Assembly (NCBI RefSeq): GCF_963678635.1
Contig: NW_026971713.1
Span: 1 to 57,330 of the forward strand
Direction of reading: 5' to 3'
Source of the DNA: Symsagittifera roscoffensis
Lineage: Eukaryota > Xenacoelomorpha > Acoela > Convolutidae
DNA length: 57,330 nucleotides
Below the pieces are notes generated by a model. The model was not told the DNA's origin, did not search any database, and saw only the letters and a program-made list of their open reading frames with translations. Shown here one piece after another: positions 20,431 to 29,804 of this stretch (positions are counted from its first letter, which is position 1; every line of letters starts with the position of its first letter). The translations under genes were made by a program, and so were the position numbers.

Positions 20431-20909
20431 TTTGAATTACTAAACGAACACTCTTAGAACATCTTGATCACAGACGACAGTGATTTCGTCTTGTCACACA
20501 GAACTAAAGCGATCTGCATAACAGCGGACATGAGCTTCAAGACCAGGCTAGAAGTGGTTTTCAAATAAAAATATCAGAATGTGAAGTTCCTGTGAAGGCA
20601 GAGACCGGGATTGCGAGGCCTAGTGGCATTCCCACTCTGTATATCTCAGGTACCTATCATATACTGTGCTCTTTGGTGACGAAGGTCAGTGACAAGTTTT
20701 TGGTGGACCCTGAACACGTTATACTGGCTTTGATGCGACTAAGAGACTTCCTGATTGAAAGAGGAGTGAAAGAGGCCTTGATACCAGTTTACGATCCTAA
20801 CAGGGGCAAATGGAATCCTCAGGAGCTGTATGCTATCTTAAACGTGATCTTCGCGGAAACGGAGATAACAGTACACCTCTACAAAACATTTTACATGAGC
20901 ATTGCTTGA
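20430..20909 (+). pseudogene. Macro (ADP-ribose-binding)-like domain, degenerate
   Basis: Two adjoining frames together resemble a TARG1/ALC1-type macro domain. First frame (20458-20567): ILITDDSDFVLSH then ITADMSFKTRLEVVFK, in the place where the family has its (S/A)HCIS..x-MG-GIA-x-FKKKF ligand loop. Second frame (20553-20909): ILCSLVTK (family YYLITKKR), then VILALMRLRDFLIERGVK and ALIPVYDPNRGKW (family position of the MPRIGCGLDRLxW loop), then a final IFAETEITVHLY (family F-x-x-TDI-x-V-x-Y). The catalytic loop is replaced by VYDPNRGKW, so binding chemistry may differ. One frameshift and at least one stop break it. The assignment rests on motif order only. Confidence 0.5.
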
Positions 20910-20957
20910 GTCTTGAATTAGTACAAGGGTCTTGAGTTAGGGCTTGAGTGTTGAGTT

Positions 20958-20971
20958 GGGGGGGGGGGGGG
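20958..20971 (+). repeat. Poly-G tract (14 G) at the end of element 2
   Basis: An uninterrupted run of 14 G preceded by GAGTGTTGAGTT, about 50 bp after the end of the macro-like frame. The position suggests a polypurine tract used to prime plus-strand synthesis, but no recognisable LTR follows. A similar 12-G run ends element 3 at 26348. Confidence 0.6.
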
Positions 20972-21380
20972 TTGGTACACAATGTAAGATTAAAATTTTA
21001 AATGGGAACATCTTATTAGCTAAACAGAAACATTGATCCAAATTGAACGGTGCTAAGAAAATAATCAGAACTGCATGATTTTTTATTTTGTTAATCATTT
21101 GGAATGGTGCACGTAATTATGATGTTTTGCTCATTGGAGCAAGCAGCGGATTGATTGAAGAAAAGATCTTTTGTCAAAAGTGTTCGAAGAGTTTTTTGAA
21201 CTTTATGAGTGGGAATCCGCCCAGTGTTAGGAACTGGACAAGTCTAGAAATTTTGTTTTCGGGTTGAGTTTGATAAACCATCATAAGGAACCGAACTGAA
21301 ACGATGAAAACAAACAAACTAAAAAATCAGTGGGGATCTAGCAATTCACGCTGGGCTGTCTCGAGGCATTGAAGCCGATA
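20972..21380. other. Intervening noncoding sequence
   Basis: AT-leaning sequence between the poly-G tract of element 2 and the start of element 3. No coding frame, LTR or RNA gene was recognised. It could be the degraded 3' end of element 2 or the 5' end of element 3. Confidence 0.35.
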
Positions 21381-21470
21381 TTTTTGAGTGGTAATCTGGA
21401 TTGGCCTTTCTTGAGTGGTGATCTGGTTTGGTACTTTCTCGAGCGGTAATCTGGTGTGGCACTCTGAAAT
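21381..21470. repeat. Three-unit ~30-bp direct repeat
   Basis: Three consecutive diverged units: TTTTGAGTGGTAATCTGG, CTTGAGTGGTGATCTGG and CTCGAGCGGTAATCTGG. Each is followed by a T/G-T-rich tail such as ATTGGC, TTTGGTA or TGTGGCA. It lies just upstream of the first ATG of element 3, in its probable leader. Confidence 0.7.
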
Positions 21471-21499
21471 CTTTAATCACGGCCGATTGCTTCTGGAAA

Positions 21500-22180
21500 A
21501 TGATACCTGCGCCACTGAAGAAGCCCACGCTTGATGACTTATATAAAGATCTGAGGGACCTGGACTAATCTCAGGTGTACAAGCGGATGGCGTTGATGTT
21601 GAATGCCATCCTGCAGCTGGAGTCACAAGAAGGCAGGGAGTCCGCATTGAAAGATGTGCTGATGGTGGGCTATACGTCTGATGCAATCTCGAATCAAGAG
21701 CAAACCAGGTGGCTGTCATAGAGCACCGACGAGGGCTTAAGGGGATTTGACGTGTCAAAAAATCCCAGCTTGAGTAACACCACGGCGTATGGTGCTGTTG
21801 AGTTTCCTCTTCCTACCAGGCCAACCACGGGAAAGTGGGGTCCGATGAGCAGCAAGCCCACCTCGATGATTCGATCCCATCAAACGGAAGAAGCATTTCC
21901 AGACACCACCAGATTAAGGAGGGAGTTGGAAAAGACCCAGAGCGAACGGGACCAAGCTACTCTGGATAGGGACCAAGCCGTTCGTGAGAGGGATCTGTTG
22001 AGGGCTGAGCTAGAGCAGACCCGGAAACTGCAAAGACAACGGCAACTCGCGACCAGTTGAAGTCAGAACTTGAGCAGGTCAAGATTTTGCAGCAGGCGGC
22101 TGTTGCGTGGGACCGGTTGAAGTCAGAACTCGAGCAGATGCAGAGTTTTCAACAAGAGACCGAAAAAGTAAGGAGCTGAA
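21500..22180 (+). pseudogene. Gag-like N-terminal protein with coiled-coil repeats
   Basis: One frame from ATG 21500 (MIPAPLKKPTLDDLYKDLRD) to 22060 is interrupted only by stops near 21566 and 21719. The C-terminal half is a strong coiled coil (RRELEKTQSERDQ, RERDLLRAELEQ). It continues after a frameshift as two more repeats of a DxLKSELEQ unit, up to about 22175. Such an arrangement is common in Gag or ORF1 proteins that multimerise on RNA, but no capsid or zinc-knuckle motif is visible. Confidence 0.5.
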
Positions 22181-22639
22181 AGTGAAGACGCCTAGTGAAC
22201 CTCTGATAATGCGATTGAGGCTGGAGTCGAAAATGGAAGCGGACGAGACACCCAGGGCGACTGGTCGCTTTAATCTCGAAGGAGTGGCTCAGGAGAAAAT
22301 GAGCGAAGATCTAGAGACATGGACGCTTCCAGAACAAACGCCATCATTGAAAGGTGTGATGTTGAGCCAAACCAAGCCGCTGGCTGTGGACGTGGCACTA
22401 CCTGGCTTGACACCCAGTTAGACTGGTGGTAGCCAGGTTAGCGCGGAAACTTTCGATCTCAAGGAGTTACAAAATAGACTACAGTCAATAACCCCCGAAG
22501 GCCCGCATCAAAAGTGGAACCTTCCACTTGAAAGAAGCAACCGGTAAGGGGTGCAATAAATTCGAGATGTCAAGGGGAGATACCACCAACACCACAAGGA
22601 GGACAGGATGAGCTCTCAATGGGAAAAGATGGTAGCCTT

Positions 22640-23275
22640 CAACGAAGCTGCCTGGGTGGATTACCTGACAAGACCAAGAATACCTGAGGGCGCGGTCCAC
22701 TTGGTATTAGGAGATAGCTTATTCAAGTTTATCACATGAGGCAGGGCGCACTAGCAAATAGGTGTCTTGAGTTTCTCAGGTGCAGCGATGCCAAAAATGT
22801 TGGCTTCACTAGAGATGCTAGAGATGAGGAACATACACACAGTCACCATGATGATGGGTACGAATAAACTTTCTAGAGGCAAATCGCGAAAAATGACGCA
22901 GTTGACAGAGAAAATGAGCTGTTTTTTCCAAGAGACGAGAATCTTTTTTGATCCAGCGAAACTGACAGTTTGCACGGTGCCGTACAAAATGATGCTAGAT
23001 GACAATGGACTGAGCATGAACGAGAGGGTGTGTCACATCAATGGATAATATGCGAGATTCAAAGAAGCATTACTCTGCGGTTGAGATTGCTTGATGTTTC
23101 CCACATGATGGAGTTATATCTACCAGTCGGGTGTTCCTGCAATGACATCCATTTTGATTGACTCAAAGATTTTGTGGAGTGGTGGAATAAGGTCTTTCAG
23201 AGGCATATTATCAACCTAGAGTCAGATTTGCTGGAAACTGGACTGTATACTTTTGGCACCCTCCAAGACTTCCTT
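22640..23275 (+). pseudogene. SGNH (GDSL) hydrolase-like domain
   Basis: The blocks of the SGNH esterase/lipase fold appear in order. Block I is VLGDSL with the nucleophile Ser codon at 22716. Block II is LSFSGAAMP with the oxyanion Gly. Block III is MMMGTNKLSRG with Asn near 22863 (usual GxND; here Asp is Lys). Block V is DIHFD at 23144-23158 with catalytic Asp and His. Most of it is one frame broken by TGA and TAG just after block I and a stop at 23046; block V is in a shifted frame. The fold normally hydrolyses esters. A role in a mobile element is unknown. Confidence 0.6.
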
Positions 23276-23955
23276 TCTACCCAATTAGACCGTTGGAAGG
23301 CAGATTGAGAGAGAGAATTGATTCTAGAGACAGATAAGCGAGTAACAGGAGCAGGCAACCGGGCTCGACATCTCTGGAAAAAGACACGAATGAATCTTCG
23401 ACGCCGCAGAACTCGGTGCTGTCTTCTGTCGTAGTGGTGGAGAGGGGCAACGAGAACAAGTCCTCAGGAGAAGCCCTGAAGAGAACCAGCAAGGCCAGAT
23501 GCCTACAGAGGGTAAAGGACCTAGACCTGAAGGAGTTGGCTTGCCGGAAAGAGTTGATGCAAGTTCTAGAGATCAAGACGTAAGCACTCATTGATGCGTG
23601 GACTGGCTGAGGGCGCATGCCGCACAATTTTCTCGAGAAAGGACTTTTGAAACAGCGGACTTGGTAGGTTTTCCGAGGAGGTTAATTTTTTGCCCGATCA
23701 ACAAGAGTTTATTAGAGGATTTGTGGGTTTATATGAGAGCGCGGATCCAACAAAACACCACACGGGCCTGGCCAGAATAAGGGTGGCGATACCAGCGCAG
23801 TTACGAGCGGTAGAGAAACTTCTGGATCCCAAGGCCATGACTATGCTTATGCGAGTTTCCTGACTAAGCTTAAGCGGGTTCAGATTTGACGAAAGATGCA
23901 AGATACTGAGAGAAATTTGGAGCGTCCAAGTTGGCTGAGGCTTGGCTGCCTATGA
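23276..23955 (+). pseudogene. Linker of element 3 polyprotein
   Basis: Coding-like but broken. A Ser/Arg/Glu-rich stretch (23330-23580) includes SSVVVVERGNENKSS and RVKDLDLKELACRKELMQVL, followed by a short frame at 23598-23780. No catalytic motif is visible. Confidence 0.4.
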
Positions 23956-24420
23956 TTGTTTGGATTCGGAAGCCGCTCGAGGAATAATTGTCTCGGGTTC
24001 GGAATTCGCTGGAACGTCAGAGAAATTGCTCTGGTCGAAAACTCATCTATGCATGTTTCCGGGGCCAAATTGAAGCAGATGTTGACTCTGGTGGTAGCAA
24101 CAAAGTCAGAGATAACATGCGAGCCGCAGCCGCTACTGTTCGCGAGTATGAAAGACCATCTGCACGCAGCGGGACTTCTAGAGGCCTTGGGTAGCGGGGA
24201 GCCCACGCCGAAGAAGATCTGGGAGGCAGTGCAAATGTTAGTCTCCGCAATGAACGATATACCAAAGTTTATGGCGGTTAGGCTGAGATCGAAAACAAAA
24301 TTCACATCGTCGCCAAGGTACGCGAGCATGCCAGCTGCTCTATAATTCGTCTATGCGGTGCTGGTCCTAAAAGCGGAAGGCAGCGGATTGCGTATGCTGA
24401 TGGCTGCTGCTAATCGAGAA
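23956..24420 (+). pseudogene. Second conserved module of element 3, possibly SGNH-like
   Basis: A 129-codon open stretch continues past a TAG. It has LKQMLTLVVATKSE, then LLFASMKDHLHAAGLL, PTPKKIWEAVQMLVSAMND and YASMPAAL. The pattern hydrophobic strand followed by (G/S)M(N/K)D-H resembles block III (GxND) of SGNH hydrolases, and LKQML could be part of block II. A nucleophile block is not clear. It could equally be an unrelated retroelement domain. Confidence 0.35.
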
Positions 24421-25900
24421 CTGGAACCGAATCGCGTGCCTTGAGAGCTTTTTGCGAGCTTGCGGATGCCTTGAGAGTGCTTGATGAAGTGTTGTGCTTG
24501 GAGATCTCAAGTCTGTCGAGGCCACTGAATTTCAAAGCAGAGATCAACGACGACCATTACGAGCTGAACCACTTGACCACGAACTTGTGGTTCCGGAACA
24601 TGGAACTCACAATTGTGGGCTCCACGAGCAGCTCGAAGCGTCCTGTACATGCCCGAAGAAAGGTGGTGCATGCTCCGAAGCAGCTGGAGTCGATGATGTA
24701 TCGCCTCACTTAAGAGAGAGGAAGATGGCTGTATCTGAAGCCAAGACTAGAAGGTGTGGGTGACAAGATGAAGGAGACGACACCTCCTTTGAAAAAGCAA
24801 GTGTGGGAATTCCTGCAGAACCAACTCGAGTAAGCGATGAAGAAGGGATTGATAGTAGGAACGTTCTGATTTTTGGCAAACGAATTTTTGGCGAACGACA
24901 CGACCATCAACAGTTTCTGGAAATATCATGCCAAAGAAGATTTGAGAATGAGGAAAGCGCATGAGATCTTGAGATTCTTGAGCCGTTGCAGGGAGAAAAA
25001 AAATAAGGGTGGCTTGCTCTCTGCAGGAAAGTCCATCTTTGAAACTTTTTTCAGGACCTCTTGAGCATAGCGATAAACTTTTTGCTGTTATTTTACTTGT
25101 TATTTCCTGGAAAATTGTTCAGTATGGGGCCAGCCTTCACGTTCAGTACGGGGTGTGGAGACCCTGACGATCGACGTATACTTGACCCTGAGCCTCCTTA
25201 CACATGAGAATCTGGCAGTATTTCATCGACACTCCAGAAGATAAGAGAAGTATTCCAGTGCAGAATAGATTTGAGGATGCATTGAAGCGAGAGAGCTCGG
25301 AAGTGACGGAGAGAGAGAAGATCAAAGAAATTTTTAGTGAGCCCGAGGCATAAATAGATACGGGAACGACCCTATTTGAAGAGGGGGCGGTTGGAACGTA
25401 CAGTCCTGGCATCATATCAGAACTTTTAGAGGACCTGGACTACGAAAACAGGGTGGACACGAGAACTATTACCGGTTCGAAAAGGAATGGGCAAACACGG
25501 CGACGCCACCTCTGTTATCCCCTCGAAAGAATCTGGAGTTGCAGCTGGGTAGTCATCCAAAAATATACGCATGATTTTCTTGAGTAACGAGAGAAAAGAG
25601 AAGAACACCTCAGAGGGAATAAAAACATTGTTCTTGAATTCCCTGGATCAGGAGGGATCGCAAAAGTTTTTTGACAGAATTCAATTGACAGAGGTGGGAA
25701 AAAAAGTAGATGTCTAGGAGTTCAAGGAGGAACTGTGGGATATATAGATCTTGATGGGAACTGGACTGGACAAAGTGGCGAGAGAGGAGTCTAAGAAGGG
25801 TGAGAGGCTAAGAAGGGTGAAAAATACCTGAGACAAGAGAACAGGAAAGGAACTAGAGTGTGAGTTCTAAAGAAGCTGGATCGAAGAGTGCCTAGGAAGC
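24421..25900 (+). pseudogene. C-terminal region of element 3 polyprotein, broken
   Basis: A chain of short coding-like pieces in different frames. Examples are ISSLSRPLNFKAEINDDHYELNHLTTNLWFRNM (24500-24600), LESMMYRLT near 24690, FLANDTTINSFWKYHAKEDLRMRKAHEILRFLS (24873-24985), and an Asp/Glu-rich piece with FEDALKRESSEVTEREKIKEIF near 25266-25345. No motif links them to a known enzyme. Continuity of style and strand with flanking pieces is the only support. Confidence 0.4.
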
Positions 25901-25929
25901 GTCGGTGAAGGCCCACGCCGCAGAAAAAA

Positions 25930-26169
25930 GTGAATAAATTGGAACTGAGGGACCAGCTGGGACGAACCTGGGAGAAATTACTAGTAGAATACTTCGAGAA
26001 CGAGAAGAGAGCATCCTCATCCGCCAAGCCTCTGATGGTGAATCCCTTCGCCAGGACTGATGATCAGTTGCTGTTCACGGGGTCCCTTGCTGGGGTTGCA
26101 TTGCAGGTTCTGATTTGTGCGATAATTTTAAGATGTGCGATAGAGGCGTACACGTCTACCAAATTATGA
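25930..26169 (+). pseudogene. C-terminal end of element 3 with transmembrane segment
   Basis: A 79-codon open stretch. A charged N-terminal half (LELRDQLGRTWEKLLVEYFENEKR) is followed by one strongly hydrophobic segment, TGSLAGVALQVLICAIILRC, near residues 50-70 and a short polar tail ending TSTKL. The topology is that of a tail-anchored or type I membrane-protein end. An Env-like role is possible for an LTR element, but no fusion peptide or cysteine pattern supports that. Confidence 0.4.
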
Positions 26170-26347
26170 TGCAGCATGTCGCTCGACACGACTCTGGAAT
26201 GAGTCTCGCGAGTAGGAAGGATGCTACTTGTTTCTTGCGATGGGTCATGTCAATGATACCTGATGCCGTGTTACAAGCCTGCTAACAGAAAACGAAAATT
26301 AGGGTGTTGGAAATAAGAGTCTCGAGAGTAGTAGATGTTGGAGCTGA

Positions 26348-26359
26348 GGGGGGGGGGGG
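26348..26359 (+). repeat. Poly-G tract (12 G) at the end of element 3
   Basis: Twelve consecutive G after GATGTTGGAGCTGA, roughly 180 bp beyond the last open frame. Compare the 14-G run at 20958 after element 2. It may be a polypurine tract. It also lies close to the shift from mixed to strongly AT-rich composition. Confidence 0.6.
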
Positions 26360-26798
26360 TATTTGGCGACCCATATCTTTTAAGATAGGGAAAAGAACAT
26401 CCGGTCTCCAAGCTATGTATTAACATTGGGTATAGAGTCTACAATTATTAGGATAGGGAATAGACTTGGTAAGGTTTCACGGTTTGTGTAATTTGTGTAA
26501 TGGTAAGAAAAGGGTTAGAAAAACAGTATTTTTTTTGAATTTTGTGTGGAAATGTCTAAATTTTTTTTGTATAAATTTCGGCACGCGATATCTAATTGGT
26601 AAATATCAAGGACTATTACATGTAGGTTTTAGAATCAAGGTCTTGTAATTAGTTTTTTGGTTCATGGTAAGTCAATAGTGAGAGTTTCTTGGGAAAAACT
26701 GAGACTTTTTATCAAAAAAAAAAGAACTTTTTTCTAAAATTTTTAAAACACCTAACGATTTGATATATTTTGACTTAACAATCTTTCATTAGATATGC
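26360..26798. other. AT-rich spacer, no gene seen
   Basis: Low-complexity A/T-rich DNA between element 3 and the polymerase remnant. No coding motif, LTR or RNA gene was recognised. Confidence 0.4.
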
Positions 26799-28749
26799 TT
26801 ATCCTTTGGCACGGTGCTCTAATTGAAACCTAATGAAACGTTTTTGAAACCTAATCAAACTTTTTATTGTTCTTAATCCTCTGTTTGTACATGTGAGGTT
26901 GACTGCTTTGTCGAGTACTCTCCTGTACTTTGACATTGGTCTATCTCTGGAGTCTTCTAGTACACGTTTGCTTAGTCTTTTACTACTGAAATTGAGTTGA
27001 TCTGACTTCTTGTCATAGCAGCACTCAGTTTTGCTACACAAAGATATCATTTTTGTACATCTAAATTCTTCTTTGGAAAGTCCCCGCTCTCGCTTAACAT
27101 GTTTTTTATGGATATTGCAACACTTTCGAGGACAAAATTGGATTTTGCATCTGCCTTGAAAAGTCTCTGCAAAATGTTTTCCTCAATTTTTTGAAAGCAG
27201 CTCTCTTATCTGGTTGGATACAGTCATATAAGTTTTCTTCGGCAAATGCTAAGTAAAGTGAGTATGTATCCATCTCCAACTATTCAAATTCATTTACATC
27301 ACAGAACTTGTCAAGATGTTGTAGTTCCAGTATTCTCAGCTTTGCATACTGTAGTATGAAAAATCCAACAATGACGGGTTCTCTGTGTTCAAATGTTTTT
27401 ATCGACTGAATTCAGTCGTTTGAAAAAGTGTTCATTGATTGCCTTATGAGTTTTTCATCGTTTGATATTTTGTGATTGTATGCCTGGATCTATCGATGAT
27501 CTGATATCCATAAGAGGAATTACCCAAATATTTCACTGTTTCTGCTACAATTCCTGATAGAGGGTTTTCATCTCCTTCTCTACAAGTAATAACCACTAAT
27601 TGCAAGAAATTTTTGAAAAATTTTTGATGAGAATACTGAACAAAGCGGTAAATTTTAAGGCTCTGCAAACCAAGTTCCAAGGAAAACTTGAAGAGAGGGG
27701 TTATAACTGTTTCATTTTCTAGCTTAGAACTAGATATCAGCATTGTCTGAGAAAGTTATAACGTCTCATATTGGATTGCATAGTTTTTCAGATAGTCTCC
27801 AATATCGTTTCTCCCTACCACGGTGTTTTTGATATTGGAGACAAATTGGCAATTTTTGATTTTAGTTTTTCTGGAACAACTAAATAAAAATGAACATAGC
27901 CAACAAGAGATCCATATTTAATTTTGCAAGAAGGGATTCTGTTGAAAAGAGGTGTTTTGTAAGCAAAGAGGGTTCTGACATGATTTTTGATCTTGTCATT
28001 GGGTTTGAAATTTTCTCAACACTCACACTCCCACATTTCTTCAATTTTGTATCCTTTCTCTTTTATGTATTCTCGTCTCATTTCATCCATCCCTTTCTTC
28101 TTATTACCTCGTTCAATAGCCTGATCTGTTAAGGAGGTACAAGATTCTTGACAGGAACAGAAGTGTTGGTAACATCCCATCCATTGCCTCGAATACTGTT
28201 TTACAGTGATAATTTTAACCATCCATATTAAAACAGTAGTTTTGTTTCTGTTTTCTAGATAGGAAAAAGCTCTCAATTTTGCAATCTGGTCTTGTTTTTT
28301 GGTAGAAAGACACAAACCTATTCTCAAAATTGCGCCATCGGTTATCTCTTGCTGTAAACTTCTGCATGTTGCTATCAAACTCCCATCTCCTGTAAAATCC
28401 TGTTGGCGTATCTTGACAAACTGAGAAAGGGTTAAGCTGACTTGGAGCAATTCCAACAATCACCTTACAAACTTTTGATAAATTTTTTGATAAATTTTTC
28501 ATCAACTACAGCTTTCTGGGTGAACACAATCAAAAGAGTACCAGTCATGTCTTCTCAAAAATTTCTTCACACAAATCTTTTTTTTGGATAAAACTTGTAA
28601 TTTGTAGATTTTTGCAAACATATGTTTCTTAAACTTGGAAGAGTGCATCCAAGTTTCACCATATCTATCCCCTTGTTATGACAAAATTTAATTGTTTTTT
28701 GCATTGCTTCCACAAAAAATTTACCATTGACCAACCATGACCAAAACAT
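26799..28749 (-). pseudogene. Protein-primed type B DNA polymerase (Polinton-like), C-terminal half
   Basis: Family-B DNA polymerase pieces in order on the minus strand. A GCTLPSLRNICLQKSTNYKFYP block (28567-28749) comes first. The motif A region follows (28215-28505) as VGIAPSQLNPFSVC, where DxxSLYP is expected; the catalytic Asp is Ala and Tyr is Asn. Then YIKEKGYKIEEMWECE (about 28020-28090). Motif B is LGNSSYGYQ near 27510-27540, an intact NSxYG. Motif C is MDTYSLYLA near 27240-27275 where DTDS is expected; the second Asp is Tyr. A Cys-rich C-terminal piece (26799-27050) ends it. The exonuclease domain is missing. Several frameshifts separate the parts. Inactive. Confidence 0.72.
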
Positions 28750-28759
28750 TAATTACATG

Positions 28760-29010
28760 ATCTTCATTCCACAACCTACACGTTACTTTTAACAGGTTTT
28801 TTTGTTCCTTTAATGGGAAGGTTTTCAATCAATTCAAAGTCAAATTCTTGGACAAATTAAAATTTTCTATTTGCATTTGTCCATAAAGAGGTTGATAATA
28901 TTGATAAATTAGAAAAACTTGTCAAATTAGGGTTGAAGTGTACCAATTTTTAACCAAACAAAAACAAAATGAGATTTTCCAGATCCACTTTGAACAACTA
29001 GCGAAAAAAA
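28760..29010 (-). pseudogene. Packaging ATPase remnant with Walker A motif
   Basis: Reading in from about 29005 on the minus strand gives SGSGKSHFVFVWLKIGTLQP, a Walker A P-loop (GxGKS) followed by hydrophobic sequence. After small shifts come YQYYQPLYGQMQIENF and then FDFELIENLP. The order matches the A32/FtsK-like genome-packaging ATPases of Polintons and related viruses. The Walker B region is lost near the junction with the polymerase fragment. Its position next to the type B polymerase supports the Polinton-like assignment. Confidence 0.5.
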
Positions 29011-29039
29011 ACTTGTTCTTGGTAGAAATTATTTTTTTT

Positions 29040-29315
29040 TCATAGTTTTGGAGAAGGTAAAAAATAACCGACTCTACTTGATAAAATTGCTACCCAAAAT
29101 GTTGTTTCTTCACATTTTTTGAGTAACATTATTCGAACGATTGCAGATGCTAGTAAAAAAACTCTGACAAAAAATTGGCAAAGAGAAACTGAAAAAAATC
29201 TAATACACGTACGTTCAGTGAAATTCCATGCTTTTTGTTCATGATTCTCCTCATCAAAAACAAATTTTCCTAAAATTAATTGCTTGTCACATTCATCAAC
29301 TGTCACATTCATCAA
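29040..29315 (-). CDS. Small membrane protein of Polinton-like element
   Basis: A 91-codon frame. The hydrophilic N-terminus (VDECDKQLILGKFVFDEENHEQ) is followed by a long hydrophobic segment (about residues 38-66, CQFFVRVFLLASAIVRIMLL). A second hydrophobic segment, TFWVAILSSRVGYFLPSP, comes at the end. Two membrane spans and a short cytosolic tail are predicted. Just upstream of the ATG a short repeat (GTCACATTCATCAAC twice on the plus strand) may indicate slippage. The family is not firmly identified. Position between two unknown frames and the ATPase/polymerase suggests a virion or accessory membrane protein. Confidence 0.4.
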   Translation of the reverse strand: MMNVTVDECDKQLILGKFVFDEENHEQKAWNFTERTCIRFFSVSLCQFFVRVFLLASAIVRIMLLKKCEETTFWVAILSSRVGYFLPSPKL

Positions 29316-29573
29316 CTATCAACTTTGAAACGCAAAAACTGATGAGGGTTAAAATTAATTTTTTTAAAACACAAGATAATAAAAAGTTATTTACATGATT
29401 TACAGTTGTTAAAAAACATCGAGCCCATGTTTCCATGCAAATGCTTTTCTTTCTGCACCATGAAGAGTTTTTGCATAACGAAATGGGTAGTTGCTACACC
29501 TCTAAACATATTCTTCATCTTTGAACATCAAATTTTTTGGGCATGCATAGTCATCTAAGTTTGTAACCTTTGT

Positions 29574-29804
29574 CTACAAAATGTCTGACACAATTTTACC
29601 TTTTTCATAACCGTTCGTAAGAAACTTTGTTTCTGGGGCTTTTGATTTTTTCAATACTTTTGCCAAGCTTGGTATAGTTTTTACAACTTTTGCTCCATTG
29701 ATTGCATGAAGTTGCTCTGTACGCCAAGCCGATTGGGACGTTGTTTTGATTTTTTTAGGAGAAATATCCCACTGTTTGTCCATTTTTATAAACTCAGAAA
29801 TCAT
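29574..29804 (-). pseudogene. Unassigned frame of Polinton-like block
   Basis: A 76-codon open stretch with MDKQWDISPKKI, then an Ala/Lys-rich helix region (SLAKVLKKSKAPETKF) and LTNGYEKGKIVSDIL. Coding-like sequence continues in shifted frames to about 29410. I do not recognise the family. Strand and spacing put it in the same block as the membrane protein, ATPase and polymerase pieces. Confidence 0.35.

Larger units (their letters stand above)
12883..20971 (+). mobile_element. Ty3/gypsy-type element 2, gag deleted, carries extra 3' coding sequence
   Basis: Same family as element 1 but on the opposite strand and more decayed. Order: 5' LTR, leader, protease remnant, RT with a deletion across the active site, RNase H, spacer, integrase, then about 1.2 kb of extra coding sequence ending in a macro-like domain and a poly-G tract. 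Gag is missing: the leader runs straight into protease-linker sequence near 15365. The RT deletion joins VTKRYG-like sequence to GPDPDAFEA near 16785, removing the YxDD box. No 3' LTR is recognised. It lies head-to-head with element 1. Confidence 0.8.
21381..26359 (+). mobile_element. Element 3: polyprotein unit with SGNH hydrolase and membrane tail
   Basis: About 5 kb of broken plus-strand coding sequence with no RT, integrase or protease motifs. Order: coiled-coil N-terminus, SGNH hydrolase-like domain, a linker, a second conserved module, several charged segments and a C-terminal transmembrane segment, then a 12-G tract. Strand, GC level, poly-G ending and state of decay match element 2. 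It may be a companion (Gag- or accessory-encoding) unit of the same retroelement lineage or an unrelated element. No LTRs or inverted repeats were recognised at its ends. Confidence 0.5.
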
